Source: Marsupella aquatica (taxonomy: Eukaryota; Marchantiophyta). Taken from it: 64,000 nucleotides of DNA. Position numbers and translations under genes: made by a program. Below, piece by piece: positions 12,385 to 23,800 of this stretch. The notes under the pieces were generated by a model. The model saw only the letters and a program-made list of their open reading frames with translations. It was not told the DNA's origin and made no database searches. The stretch spans positions 19,096,001-19,160,000 of the forward strand of contig OZ316895.1 in the NCBI GenBank assembly GCA_973895155.1, read 5' to 3'. Numbering within the stretch: position 1 is the stretch's first letter; each line of letters begins with the position of its first letter.

Positions 12385-12718
12385 AGGTTCAATGTAGAGC
12401 AAGGGCTTGTAGCTCTCAACGCAGCGTCGACATTTTGGATGCAATGGGGCCTGATTTTCTGGATGGGAAGTCCTGGAGCTCACTGCCCATTAGCATCCCA
12501 ACGGGCCTTGAAGGCCGAAGGGGGAGTTCTGCTTCCCCTTTCCCATCGTCAATTTTCCCGGGTCCCATCCACGTAAGCTGTCAGAAATCTGTGCAGCCCG
12601 GGTTTTACACGCGAAACCCGTTCCAACTTCCTTTTGGGGTCCCACTGGGCAATTTTTGACTTTCTGGGTCTGGTCTAGTCGGCAATTTTCCATGGAGGTC
12701 CCACCAAGCAAATCTCTC
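12385..12718 (-). repeat. MULE right terminal inverted repeat
   Basis: This is the inverted partner of 7361-7690, ending CAAATCTCTC directly before the second copy of the 10-bp target duplication. It lies upstream of the minus-strand RNase H1-like-domain gene and is the likely promoter region for it. Confidence 0.88.
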
Positions 12719-12844
12719 GCTTTTACCCTGATTTTTGCTCAGGTTTCACATGGGTTAAGCCCCTCTCAAAGTTCCCCTGCATGCCCAAAATGCGTGTCCA
12801 GGATGTAGTTTGGGCCTTGTTTTCTGGTCGTCAGTAGTATGGAG

Positions 12845-12908
12845 AACCCTCCTGCAAAGTTAGAGAGTAGTCTGAACAACCCTAAACCCTCCTGCAAAGT
12901 TAGAGACA
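12845..12908. repeat. 41-bp-period direct repeat
   Basis: ACCCTCCTGCAAAGTTAGAG occurs at 12845 and 12886. The spacer includes CCCTAAACCCT, which resembles the plant telo-box. It lies about 800 bp upstream of PRIM2, so a regulatory role is only a possibility. Confidence 0.6.
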
Positions 12909-13230
12909 TTGTAATATGGGAACCTTATAGAGAGACCCTAAGGTTTGTGACTTTGGCCTACAGGACTCCTATGCCTTCCTCGATGTTAGATAGGGTTGCA
13001 CTAGGGCATATGCTCGAGAGACACAAAGTTCGAGACATCCTCACAGGGAGAGATATACTTGATGGACCCCTAAATTGAAATGTCTTACTTGATAGACCCC
13101 ATGAGACCTTATGAGCTCTTGGGTACATTGATTTGAGGTCTATCAAGGGTCCACATTGATTTGAGGTTTATCAACAGTTTGGATCACTAATGGGTCCATC
13201 AAGTAACATTTTGCATTTTGGGAGTCCATC

Positions 13231-13411
13231 AAGTATCTGTGTCCCTAATGGGGGAACCTTGTAGAGAGATCCTAGTGTATGTGACTTAGGTTCTATGCCT
13301 TCCTCGATGTTAGCTAAGTTTAAGTATCTCTGTCCCTAATGGGGGAACCTTGTAGAGAGATCCTAGTGTATGTGACTTAGGTTCTATGCCTTCCTCGATG
13401 TTAGCTAAGGT
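13231..13411. repeat. 91-bp tandem duplication upstream of PRIM2
   Basis: Near-identical units start at 13231 and 13322 (AAGTATCTGTGTCCCTAATG and AAGTATCTCTGTCCCTAATG), each ending in CCTCGATGTTAGCTAAG. A diverged third version of the same motif set occurs at about 12915-13000. The near identity suggests a recent duplication. Confidence 0.8.
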
Positions 13412-13549
13412 TATGTACTATGGCATCGCCACTTAGTGTACATCGCCACCTAGTAACAAATGGAAAAAATCCTTGTGTATCATTCGTTGAGACAAATGTT
13501 TTTGGCAAAGTTTCTCTGCGAATTGACCGGGGTGCACTGTAAATTGAGA

Positions 13550-13558
13550 TTTCCCGCC
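13550..13558 (+). promoter_or_regulatory. E2F-type site in PRIM2 promoter
   Basis: TTTCCCGCC, a match to the E2F consensus (TTTSSCGC core), lies 138 bp upstream of the PRIM2 start codon. A near-consensus second site, TTTCGCGAG read on the minus strand, is at 13597-13605. S-phase control through E2F is established for plant DNA-replication genes, so the placement makes sense; occupancy here is inference. Confidence 0.55.
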
Positions 13559-13695
13559 ATTTCACTATGTACCCTCCGAGCTCGATTGGACAAATCCTCG
13601 CGAAATGGTCATAATCTTCGTTCGAGCTGTGCGATGCGCAATCGGTTAAGCGGTCAAAGAGAAGGAGAGAGAAGAGTAGAAGTCGACTCGGCGGG

Positions 13696-16600
13696 ATGCA
13701 GTTCAATGTAGCGACGAGCAAGCGAGTATCGCTTGGTGGTGGTGGACTTGTAGGGGACGGCGGGGCACCCGCAGGTAGCCGGTTGTCCTTCTATCAGAGC
13801 TCACCGAATGTCGAAGTGTCGCTAGAGGAATTTGAGCAGTTTGCCCTCGATCGCCTTCGTGGTATGTGTTTATCTGTTTTGAGTATGTCAGCTTGTTAAA
13901 ATTGCTCTGCGATCCGTAAAGTCTAGACAAGCCTTGCGCATCCGCGCGCTGTCATTTCTTGTACGCTTTTTTCAGTAGGATGTCAATCTCCTGTAAGACT
14001 ATGTGTATGAATCTCCTGTAATAGGTGTATCAACCATCGGATAGCCCCAAATTGCTACATTGTACATCGGCTTTTGTTACACATAGAGATAGCCCCCCAC
14101 TCATGATTTCCTGCGGCTGAGCTTAAAGGTTGTGTAAGTAGGATGATGGCTATTTTGCCTTGTGGGACTTACGTGCAGTTCTGAAGGGAATTGAGGAGGG
14201 GAAGGCACGAGGAAGGAAAGTAGACGATGTGGAGCCTATGGTAAGCTCATTTAAGTTTCTCAAATGCACTCTGGCGTTCTAGACCGTTGTGCCCAGATGT
14301 TGTTGTGACGTTGCCAAGTCGTAACAAAGAGTTCTCTCGTTGCCCTGCAGATACTTGATTTGTGGAGAAAGCACATGCGATCAGCCAACGCCGTGGATGG
14401 CGTTAACAAAGACGTTGTCTCCCATTTTGTCCTCCGCTTGGCCTACTGCCGAACGTAAGTGATCATTATAGCTTCCCCAGCGGTATTTCACTTGGAACTG
14501 CTGACCTCTCTCTTTAGCAATGAGGTTCTCATGACATACTTTCCCTTGGCTAGGAAGGTCAACTATGAAGAGCCTCAGGCCACAATCTTCTTTCTACATC
14601 GGCAGTCTGCTTGTTTACAATCTTACCCTAAGTAGTCTCCTCCGATTTAGTGATTGTGCATTGTCGGACATTACAGAGCGGACTTGCAAAGATGGTTCCT
14701 AACGATGGAAACTGCCTTGTTTCGGGCCCGCTTCCGTGCCGAGACCCCTGAAGTACAGGTACTGCGACTGTCTCTTTTGAACTTAAGACTTTTCCTTTAC
14801 CCACCGCGTTAAGCTCTTTCGGTTTATTTACGTGCACCGACCATACAATTTCTTTCACGGTACGAAATTCAGGCCCGTAGTCAAGTTTGTGGTTCCCTCA
14901 CGCTGTAATCTCATTCCGGGCTTCTAACTTCATTGTTGTTCTGCAGAGAAGATTCATGGAGGATGTAAAATTACCCTATAAGGCGATTGGTGCCACAGAA
15001 TTTGAGGTACGTTCGACTCATGTTTTGGCCATATGTTATGGGCGTGTCAAGTAAATGTCGGGTTAAAGGACCCACGCACACGCAGATGCTGATTTCTATA
15101 TCAGAGCCTCGGTACCAACTTTGGCTGTTAGTGAAGCTTAACTGGAGTTCGCTTCTCTTCTGCTAATTTCCGTGGTCAGGACAGTCGGTGAAAGACAAGC
15201 TGGGGCAAGTGGCACGCTCTCTCAATCAACCCTTGCCGAACGGTACGCTTAAAATTCGATTATTGCAGCGATATCAGGGTTGTTGTTGTCACCATGCTTA
15301 GTAACTGCTGAATGAATAACAAATCTGGGGAATATTGGTACTTTACTGCCCTATGCTTTTTGCCATTGGACTTCGTCGATTGTAATGTGATTTGATGCAC
15401 ACATTTCGTGGAAATTTCTAACATATTCAATGTTCTGTCTTTTTGCAGCCGACACTGCATTCTACAAGGTCTTCATCCGGTCCATGTCGTTTAAATGAAC
15501 TTTACAACAGAAGTCATATCAACCCTTACCTGTCATGTAATATCATGTCGTTAAGTGAACGTCTGGATGTAGCCAGATAGTACTATTTTCTTTCAGACCC
15601 ACCGAATTGTGGGCATTTTTATTTTTTTAAGTTGTTAAAATGCATGTCTGCATAAGACATGCAACTGTGGATTCGGGGCTTAGGAGTGTGTTGATTGTGC
15701 TTGCTGTCATTATTCGATGCGCTTTGTTTATCCTTACTCCACTGTTGCAGGTGCCATTTGAGGAAGTTCCAGAGCTTGTGGCAGGTCGTAGAGTGTACTT
15801 GCAACGGGGCTTTGCTTTTGTACCAAGGCCTCATGTATGACAGTAATTTATGGCATCACTGCTTTCCATTTGTGGACAAGTTTATCAGGGATCACTTACA
15901 TCGCTGGCAGTTCGTTCACTTGAAGTAGTACCAATTTCGGCTGTTTTGTGTCGCGTCTCCTACGTTGAAGTATGCCTAGTTTGGGAGATGAAAACCAAAT
16001 ATGTAGGAACTTTCGACTTTACTGCACTGCCGCCTACACCCACATATTTTGATAATTATGATATCTGTTCAAGCAATGGCAAGTCGGATCCCCTGAAGTC
16101 CTGGTGTATATTCTGCTTCTATTCAGTAATTCCCTTGTCGACGCGGGTATTGCAGCTAGCGGCAATTGTTGTCGGGCAATTTCGTGCTCGGCTCTCCAAG
16201 GCTCTGCTTCTCACCAATCGGTTTGTTTATTTCTTGACAGTGGCTAACTTTACAAGGCTTTGGTGCTCATATATCACGTTTGTTTCATGTGTAGGGCTGA
16301 GTTTAGAAATGAACTTCAGAAAACGAATTTGTGATTTTTGTAGAGTACGCGAAGACTATGCGACAAGTACAGAGCGCCTACTATGCTGTAGTTCTTTAGC
16401 CACTTTACCTAAAACTCACTTGGGTGATTAATGTCTTCACCAGTTATAGCTTCATTCATACCTGTTCTGGTATTTGAAGATTTTCAATGAATTTCATTTC
16501 ATTTGTTATTTACGGTGTTATGTAAATTACAGGTTGTGGACTTCAACAATAGCTGCAGAAGAGAAGGACCGCCTCACTCCGGTTAGCTATCGCCTTTAGA

Positions 16601-19600
16601 TCTTTTCTCTTCTATTATTAGCTATCCGGCAGGTTCAAAATGCCTCCCTAAGGCGTACCATTTTACAAGTTGCCTTTCACGAATTACTTGAAATTAGAGT
16701 TCGGTTTGTGTATTGTTAACAATATTATGATTAACCATCAGTAACATCACAACAGGGCTGTTAGAAACCAAAAGAGTAAGGATCTTCCAAGGACCTTGAC
16801 CTCGGTCTTCTTTTCAGGTTGTTGAAGCACTGAGCATGCGATACCTGGGTGCTGACTATTCCCAGGTACAAGATACGCTTTGCTTGTCTTGGGAAAATGG
16901 ATTCATTTAATTTTTTTCACTCGTACTGGGGAAAAGTGTTGTGATTATGTAGTCGCAAGAAGCATAATTTATGAGACGCGGACTTCCTCAGATAGTTTTC
17001 AGCTCTTTATGCTCTAGCACATTATGTGTCTTCAGAATAGTCCTTTGCAGGGCTTCATCTGTTCTGGTTGTATGAGAAATCTAAATTGAGTCGATTGGTT
17101 ATCTACATGTAGCCGAAGGTGAAAGGAGAAGCTGGACTCCAGGATTTGGACAAGTTTGCCCAAATTTCGTTCCCACTTTGTATGAGACACCTTTTCCTTA
17201 AGGTACGAATCTGACCTTCTTCATCAGACATTGCTTCGATCTATGCCTGTCTATGATGACGATTCCTTTTGGCTACACTGACAGCTCGTGTGTACACGTT
17301 TGTTTTCACTTTAGTTGCGCGAAGAGCATCACCTGAAATTTTGGGGCCGGCAACAACTAGGGCTTTTCCTGAAGGTACCGTATTTACGTTGCCTTGTTCC
17401 GGTAGCAAGTCTTATTGTGCACGCTGCTGTCCGTTCTCTGGTGCCTGAACTCCATTAATAATTGGCGTTGCACGGAATTGCCAGAATAGAAGATAGAAGA
17501 TGTTCCCAAGTAAATCTAGAGTCTCCTGTTCAGTTCACAGAGGTAAACGAACTTATCGACGCTGTTATCTTTCCTGACCTAAATTAGTTTATCTAACCAG
17601 TTGAACGGTTCAGGGTATTGGGCTGAAATTAGATGATGCTCTCAGCTTTTGGAGAACTGAATTTTCCTTGAAGGTAACGTATTTTGGCGGTTCGAAGTGA
17701 ACTTCTTTCACTCATTCTATTCAGACTCAGGAAATTGTATTCATTTTGATACGAAGATACATATCGCTAAACACACCTGCACCACAGTTTCTTGGCCATG
17801 TTCTGATGATGAATTTTGGGTACTCACCGGAACCAGATGTCTGCCGAGAAGTTCGACAAAGAGTACGCCTACGTTGTACGTCACAACTATGGCAAGGAAG
17901 GCAAGCGCGTCGTAAGTGTTTCTTGTCAAAGTATGGCGGGCACTAGCACCAGAGTTTAGCGTGCCGGTCGTAAGTGTCTAGATTCCTGAATGTTTAGAAT
18001 GTACTTAAACCCAGGATACGGTCGTATAACAACTCATTTTCAGTCTATATTGTTGGATGGTACCGTTGACGGTGTTATACAAGTGCTGGGTCATGCGCGC
18101 TGTAACCTCCGCTTTCACTTAGATTTCAAGTAATTCTGCAAAACAAATTGGTAAGCGGTTCATGGCTTTGAGAACCTTTTCCGAGCCTTTTCACTTGCAT
18201 GCTGTCAAGACCGCAATTATTACGCGTTGTTGGAAGGTAATTGTGGTCTATTTAGCTGAGTCGCGATTGTTTGCAGGACTACACCCCATTTTCTTGCATG
18301 AAAGTGATAACGTCCACTCCTGGTGTTGGAGATCACCATGGGTGCCCTTTCCGTCATTTCAGGTACATCAATTCACTTTTTAATCTTGTGCCTCACAGCT
18401 TTATTCCAATCTCACCCCTCCGGTGGCAAGGTACTGATCCAACATGTGAATAAAAATCGCAGTCAGGATAATCTTCGAGCGACGCTTGGAGGTCTCTCTA
18501 TCAGTGGTGGAATTATCGATGAAATCTTGGAGAAAGTGCGGGCTCATCATTACCAGGTAATTAGTACTACTGCCAACGTCAAATTTTAGTTTACATATTC
18601 GATTGTGGGTAGACTTGCTTACCGACCTCTTAATCCAACGTGAGGGACTTATCAGGGATTAATCCCTTGCCTAGTCCCTCTAACTTAATTGAAAAAGTAG
18701 GCGCAGCACTGTGCCCAGCTACTGTTGAAACAGAAAAACCTAACCAACTGGCTTAGGTCAGTTGGCTAGGGGATTTAGCCTGGAACTGAGAGGGCCCAGG
18801 TTCAATCCCCCCCCTCCTCAACACACGGTTGTAGAGGGTACATGTGTGTGTGGGTGGGATGGGAATTGTGTGTAGTGGATGGAGTTCTGATTATCTCCTG
18901 GGCCCCTAGTTGCTCACTTTGTGGCCCTGATTTAATACTCTCTCCCTCCTGGTGTCGGACCCTAAACCCTGTGCTCATTTCTGTTCAAGACAAAAAAAAA
19001 ATACAGAACCTGAAGGTGGTTTTAAGGAGTTGTAAATCATCAAGCCGAAGTGATGGAGTAGAAAGTATAGGTTGATCCGACTACATGCTGTATTGCAGTT
19101 GGCATGCGGTGCCACTTTTGAGGGTGTTCACGGCTGTCCGTCTGATGGAATAAATCATCCCAACCAGTACTTCGAGCAGAGTCGAAAGCATTTGGAAGCA
19201 GAGCAAACGGAGGTAAAGATCCTCTTCAAGCGTCATGGTACAAGGAGCTCGTAAAACTGCATCTAGTCCGATGAACCTTCTTGCTCGTAAAAATTTCCTG
19301 ACTGTTCGCCTGACCATCTTTTATCGATTTTTGAAAAGCATAATTTAGTCTAGGATTCTCTCTTCCGTCTCCGCATAATGTGTATACTCACAGCCTTTGG
19401 ATTTCATTCCTTCAATTCGTTCAGCAGGATAAGACCAGGCACTAGCTTTTCACATGCTTGTCCAGTTGGTGGTTGATTGACGGCTTACGTGCACAAAGCC
19501 ACCCAGGTAGTGGGTATAGTTGTTCCTCGTTCACGTCGTCGGCAACTTCGCAAGCTGAAAATGGCAAATCACTTTTGCAGAAATGTGAAGATGTCTCTCA

Positions 19601-19679
19601 ACTCCCTGGACCAGCACATCCACCGGATCTCTGTCCCACTCTTCCCCAAAGAACGGCTTTGGTTATTCCTTCGGGCTGA
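13696..19679 (+). CDS. PRIM2: DNA primase large subunit (PRIM2 / POLA4 orthologue), 19 exons
   Basis: This is the regulatory subunit of DNA polymerase alpha-primase, which makes RNA primers for nuclear replication. Exons: 13696-13861, 14179-14240, 14351-14454, 14677-14758, 14947-15006, 15185-15242, 15449-15468, 15751-15834, 16156-16220, 16533-16581, 16818-16865, 17113-17202, 17315-17374, 17614-17673, 17837-17911, 18277-18362, 18463-18556, 19099-19212, 19581-19679. All junctions are GT-AG, phases agree, and the sum (1476 nt) gives 491 aa plus stop. Landmarks: LSFYQ near the N-terminus, [37 protein letters not shown] and the C-terminal iron-sulfur domain with its four Cys in [28 protein letters not shown] and [15 protein letters not shown]. 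Length fits the family (human 509). Exon 7 is only 20 nt. The last exon is the least certain because the C-terminus is not conserved. Confidence 0.96.
18742..19001 (+). mobile_element. tRNA-derived SINE in PRIM2 intron 17
   Basis: An A-box-like GGCTTAGGTCAGTTGGCTAG (from 18750) is followed by a B-box-like GGTTCAATCC (near 18811), a tRNA-unrelated body of about 170 bp and a terminal run of A. Imperfect flanking copies ACAGAAAAACCT (18730-18741) and ACAGAACCT (about 19003) could be the target-site duplication. It is inserted in the sense orientation 185 bp into the longest intron. Confidence 0.72.
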
Positions 19680-20930
19680 CGTGGCTCGGCTCCCTTTAGC
19701 GCTTTACATACCCGTCTATGTGACACATATGAAGTCCAATGACACCCGAGAGTGTAATGTCCACATCATCGCAACCAGTGTGGGGAAGCTGAACAACGTC
19801 CCACTTCTCGTTCTTCAGTGGACATGCATCTTCAGGGGGACCCGTTATTGTATCTTACACCATTGGGACTTTGTGGGACCTTGTCTCCCGATTGTGTTCC
19901 TATTTCAGACGTACTAGCCTGATTACCCTGTTCCCTGTTCTTGAGCTTAAGTAGAGGGGACGGCAAAAATAGACATTGTAAAACAAATTAATCTTTCCTA
20001 TTTCTCATTTATCTTTGCCACACATCCATGTTTTTCATCTGGACCTCACTATCACTTATGCCCTCGAGTCACCGTCTACCCCTTCCCTGTTTTTTGCGCG
20101 CAGGCTCACTTTCAGTTATGTACTTAAGAGGCACTATCTTAGGCTTCATTCTCAGTTATGTCCCTTAGAGTGGGCTATGGGCTTCATTCTAGACAATAGG
20201 CCCAAAGAGTAGCTTGGCCCAAAGATTAGCTTTTGATTGAGCTCTATTAGATAGATATTAGTCACAGGTTTTTTTGCCTTGTAAAGTTCATTTGATGAAT
20301 ACCAAATCTAGTGGCGTATGTCTGACCTAGCTATTGTTCCTAGCGTATTCACTACTATAGTTTCATGACATTGGAACATCATCTGTTTAGTGAGTCTGGC
20401 CTCGCCCTCCTTGGACGATGTAGCTTTGGTAGTTTGATTGCCCCGGTTGATCAGAACTCCAAGATCCACATGGGATTCCTAACATTGCCTTGAGGTGTTT
20501 AGAATTAACAATGTCATTTGAGGCGGGATTGTGATCTTAACTCCACGTTGGATTTACGTGTTGATGTACGTTCCATGCATACAAGTCTTACTGTGAGCCT
20601 CCATATTGAGGGTCAACTGTCCTGGTCTCCATTGCCTTGAAAAGAACTTTTGGGACTAATGATGGGTGTTGTCATTAGATAGCATTGGGCCTTTTGGAAT
20701 TTATTTTTGTGTCAAAATAAATTACGTACCATTGCTTGCCTGAAATTATAATCCAACCTTGATGGATGTCCATTCTCCAACCGTTCGCTTGGTGATCAAT
20801 GGATGCTAAGACACAAAAGCTTTGGTTAAATCCACAAAAAGGCTTAATGGCTGTTGTGGAGGTTTAGCCTCTTCACACAACACCCTCAAACAAAGAATGT
20901 GATCCTTAGTACTATACTAATTCACTTCTA
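19680..20930. other. PRIM2 downstream region, no gene recognised
   Basis: The 146-aa ORF over 19477-19917 overlaps the last PRIM2 exon in another frame and has no domain I recognise. The rest holds short ORFs only. Confidence 0.5.
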
Positions 20931-20959
20931 AAACTTGCTTGTGAAGGTGCCCCTGGTTA

Positions 20960-21270
20960 ATCTCGCTTCTAGTAATCCACCAAGAATTTGAGGAAAAATA
21001 TTGCCTACCATTGTCCATATCGAGACATGTATCCAAGTAACACAATAAAATAAAAAACCAGAAAGAAGATCCATTAATACCAAGATGAATAAATGTTGGG
21101 GCATGAAAATAAACCCCTGTATGTAGCATGTAGAGTGAATATACATAAGAAAACCAATAGCATGCCATGATGTGCTGGGAGCATCTAAAGAGTCATGTAG
21201 CATGTAGAGTGAGTAGTACATAAGAAAACCAATAGCATGTCATGATGTGTTGGGAGCATCTAAAGAGTCA
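20960..21270 (-). repeat. Ty3/gypsy LTR-like segment followed by 74-bp tandem repeat
   Basis: The minus strand from about 21120 down reads TACAGGGGTTTATTTTCATG and continues in parallel with the post-PPT sequence of both Ty3/gypsy copies (21785 downwards on minus, 37753 upwards on plus), so it is an LTR fragment or a truncated solo LTR. Next to it, a 74-bp unit starting TGTAGCATGTAGAG is repeated at 21122 and 21196. Confidence 0.55.
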
Positions 21271-21639
21271 TAGTCAATCCTCAAATGTGTAGAGAGGTGC
21301 CATGGAGTGTGCTGCCACAGTCAAGTGCTTGCAATGCTTTTAACTAAGACTCAAGAAGAACTGAAGTGAATGTGCAATGAGCAATCTAAGTATGTTGGCT
21401 CTGGAGTGCTCCTAACAAAAACTATTTGCTTCAAGAACAACCAGGGTTTGCTACAAGAACATTGCCCAAAGTGCTACTAAGAGGAGAATGCTTGCTTAGA
21501 GAACACCAAACATATCTATTATAGCTTGCATATATGGCCTCTAAACGATGAACCTAAACTACCATAATATCCTAGCGGGCGTGCACAGGGCATGGTGATG
21601 GGCGATGATAACCATGCACTCTCGCACAACAGCTGTCGT

Positions 21640-23800
21640 GACATATAGAGTTGGTAGCATAAGATATCGAGACATGTATCATATGCATCCAAGTAACACA
21701 ACAAAATAGAAAACCAGAAAGATGATACATGGTTGTCCATTAACACCAAGATGAAGAAATGTTGGGGCATGAAAGTAAACCCCTGTATCCCCCCCCAAAC
21801 CTGAGCATGGAAATGGTCAACGGGCTGAGGATGAGCTTGGGGAAGGAGAACAAGAAGGACAGAACCATAGCCCTTCCGGAACTTGTGGAAGCTCAGGTCG
21901 CAAACAAAAGAGATGGTAACCACCGTTGCAATGGTCACACAACACCATCTGGTCAGCATCATCAATCCTGTGACACACCTTACAGGGATAATCCACCGGA
22001 GGAATCCAAGTAGAAGTCACAATGGTAGGGTCCAAGTTAGGCAAATGACAAGGGGCACAATTCTTAGCATGATCTTTGAGGGTATGACCATCTGCTCCTT
22101 GTAACTCCAACACACCTGAAGGATAGATGGACTTAACCCTGAGAATAATGCGACTGGTGGAGGTATCCAATGTGTCACTAGGCTGGCACTGAAGGTAAAC
22201 AAAATCACCCACATCAAACTGCCTCACCTTGGGCCTGAAGCTCCCTCCCCATGGGTGCGCATATTTGAGTGTATCACGATGTTGGGCAATTGTAAGGTTG
22301 TCCATAGCCATAGGCATGACTCTACGGAACAAGGCAGCCCTCTCTGATATGATAGTAGACCAGGTTTCCGTTGAGTCCAAGTCCACCACCTGAAGCATTT
22401 GAGAAGCAATAGAAGATGGAGGAACTAGATGCCGACCAAAAAGTAGAAAATAAGGAGAGAAGTTGGACGAGGCATGGTTGGACATGCGGTACCCCATGGC
22501 AATGTAAGGCAGTGCCGAGTCCCAATCTTTCTTGTTCTTGGTGAGGCATATTTTCTGCAATCCTTGTTTGCAGATCTGTACCATCCGCTCAGCTAGACCA
22601 TCCGCTTGAGGATGATCCCTTGAAGTTCTATGATGATCAATGAGTGCATGGTCAAATAGGTCCTAAAATTCTCCTCTAAATTCAGAGCCCTGGTCAGTGA
22701 GACACTCTGCACCAGCCCCAAACCTGCTAAGCACTTGCTGGAGAAAAGCTTGGCTAGTGCTATGTACGTGAACTCTTATCAGGCAAGGCAACCAATTCAA
22801 TCCACTTAGAAAAGTGCTCAATCATGATCATTATATAGAGGTTACCCCTGGATGTCAAAGGTAATTCTCCAGCTAAATCACAAGACCAGCGGTAAAACAA
22901 TCCCTGAATAGGGAGTGGATGAAGTATAGGCTGTCGAGAGGAGAATGAGGTTCGTACTCTGTCACACTGTTCACACCTAACTATGATATCCCGAATCTGA
23001 GCATGCATCCCCTTCCAATGGTAGTGAGGAGCCATCAAACTATAAGTACGTTTGATTCCAAAATGCCCAAGTTCAGAATGTACTTTTTGACCAAGCCAGC
23101 CTTATCAGCAATTGGTGGAACCACTCTCTCGCCTTGTGGCAAACAGTGGACTAGGTGATCCCTTCCACACGTAACGCTTAGACCGTTGTTGTATCCAATC
23201 CCTTTGAGTAGTGGTCATGCCTGGTGGGTACTGCCTGTGCTGCAAGAAATTCAGAGTTTCCAAATCCTCCCAGATGTCCACAATGAGGTTGGTCAACAAC
23301 GCTGCAACAAAGCAAGGCAAGATAGGCAGAGGCCCCAAGTGTAGAGCTAGGACAGCATGATCAAAATCTTGCCGTGTATTTGAGAAATCTGTTGAAGTGA
23401 TCAAAGGACTGCGAGACATGGTGTCAGCATTCTGGTGAGTAATTCCAGGTCTATGAATAACTTCAAACTCATATTCTTGCAAAATGAGGGCCCAACGACC
23501 TAGCTTGCCAGTAAGCTTATCATTGGTCATCAACCACTTCAGTGGCTGGTGATCGGTAAAGAGCATGAACTTAGTGCCATACAGGTAGGGTCTGACATGT
23601 ATGACAGCCCACACAACAGCCAAGCATTTGCCTTCATAAGAGGAGTAGTTGCTCTCAGCCTTGTTATTGCTCCTAGATGCATAAGCAATGACATACTCCC
23701 GCCCGTCCCCATCAGATTGACCCAGAATGGCACCAATACCTAGAGCACTCCAATCTTCTAGTACTTGATCCATCACCCTTGCCTGATAAGAGTTCACACA
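21640..23800 (-). pseudogene. Ty3/gypsy pol remnant: RNase H, integrase, PHD finger, LTR start
   Basis: The minus strand carries, in order: a short RT trace (RVMDQVLE, about 23790-23767) joined by a deletion directly to RNase H (DWSALGIGAILGQSDGDG, YASRSNNKAESNYSSYEGK, FTDHQPLKWL; 23766-23400); the integrase zinc-binding and core region (CDRV, WSCDLAGELP, CLTDQGSEFRGEF; about 23040-22650); the integrase C-terminus (22584-22080); and a complete C4HC3 PHD finger (CKVC, CDHCNGGYHLFCL, WFCPSC; about 21990-21850). A G-rich polypurine tract at about 21787-21797 is followed by the presumed 3' LTR. Stops and a frameshift separate the blocks. The same arrangement occurs on the plus strand at 34680-37905. 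Confidence 0.88.

Larger units (their letters stand above)
7361..12718 (+). mobile_element. Near-intact Mutator-like element (MULE) with long TIRs
   Basis: A 5358-bp element is bounded by a perfect 10-bp target-site duplication GCTTTTACCC (7351-7360 and 12719-12728) and terminal inverted repeats beginning GAGAGATTTGCTTGGTGGGA. The duplication length fits Mutator-superfamily insertions (usually 9-11 bp). It carries a transposase gene on the plus strand and a second gene on the minus strand, converging in the middle, so each TIR lies upstream of one gene. That is the layout of maize MuDR (mudrA/mudrB). The transposase frame is open across an apparent intron and keeps its catalytic residues, so the element may be autonomous. 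Confidence 0.93.

Noticed and set aside
18750-18830. tRNA gene
   Set aside because: A- and B-box-like motifs are present but no full cloverleaf forms, and a SINE-like body with a poly-A end follows, so it is a tRNA-derived SINE.
19477-19917. 146-aa ORF as a separate gene or an alternative PRIM2 end
   Set aside because: It overlaps the last PRIM2 exon in a different frame and has no recognisable domain; the phase-0 acceptor before 19581 gives a consistent total length.
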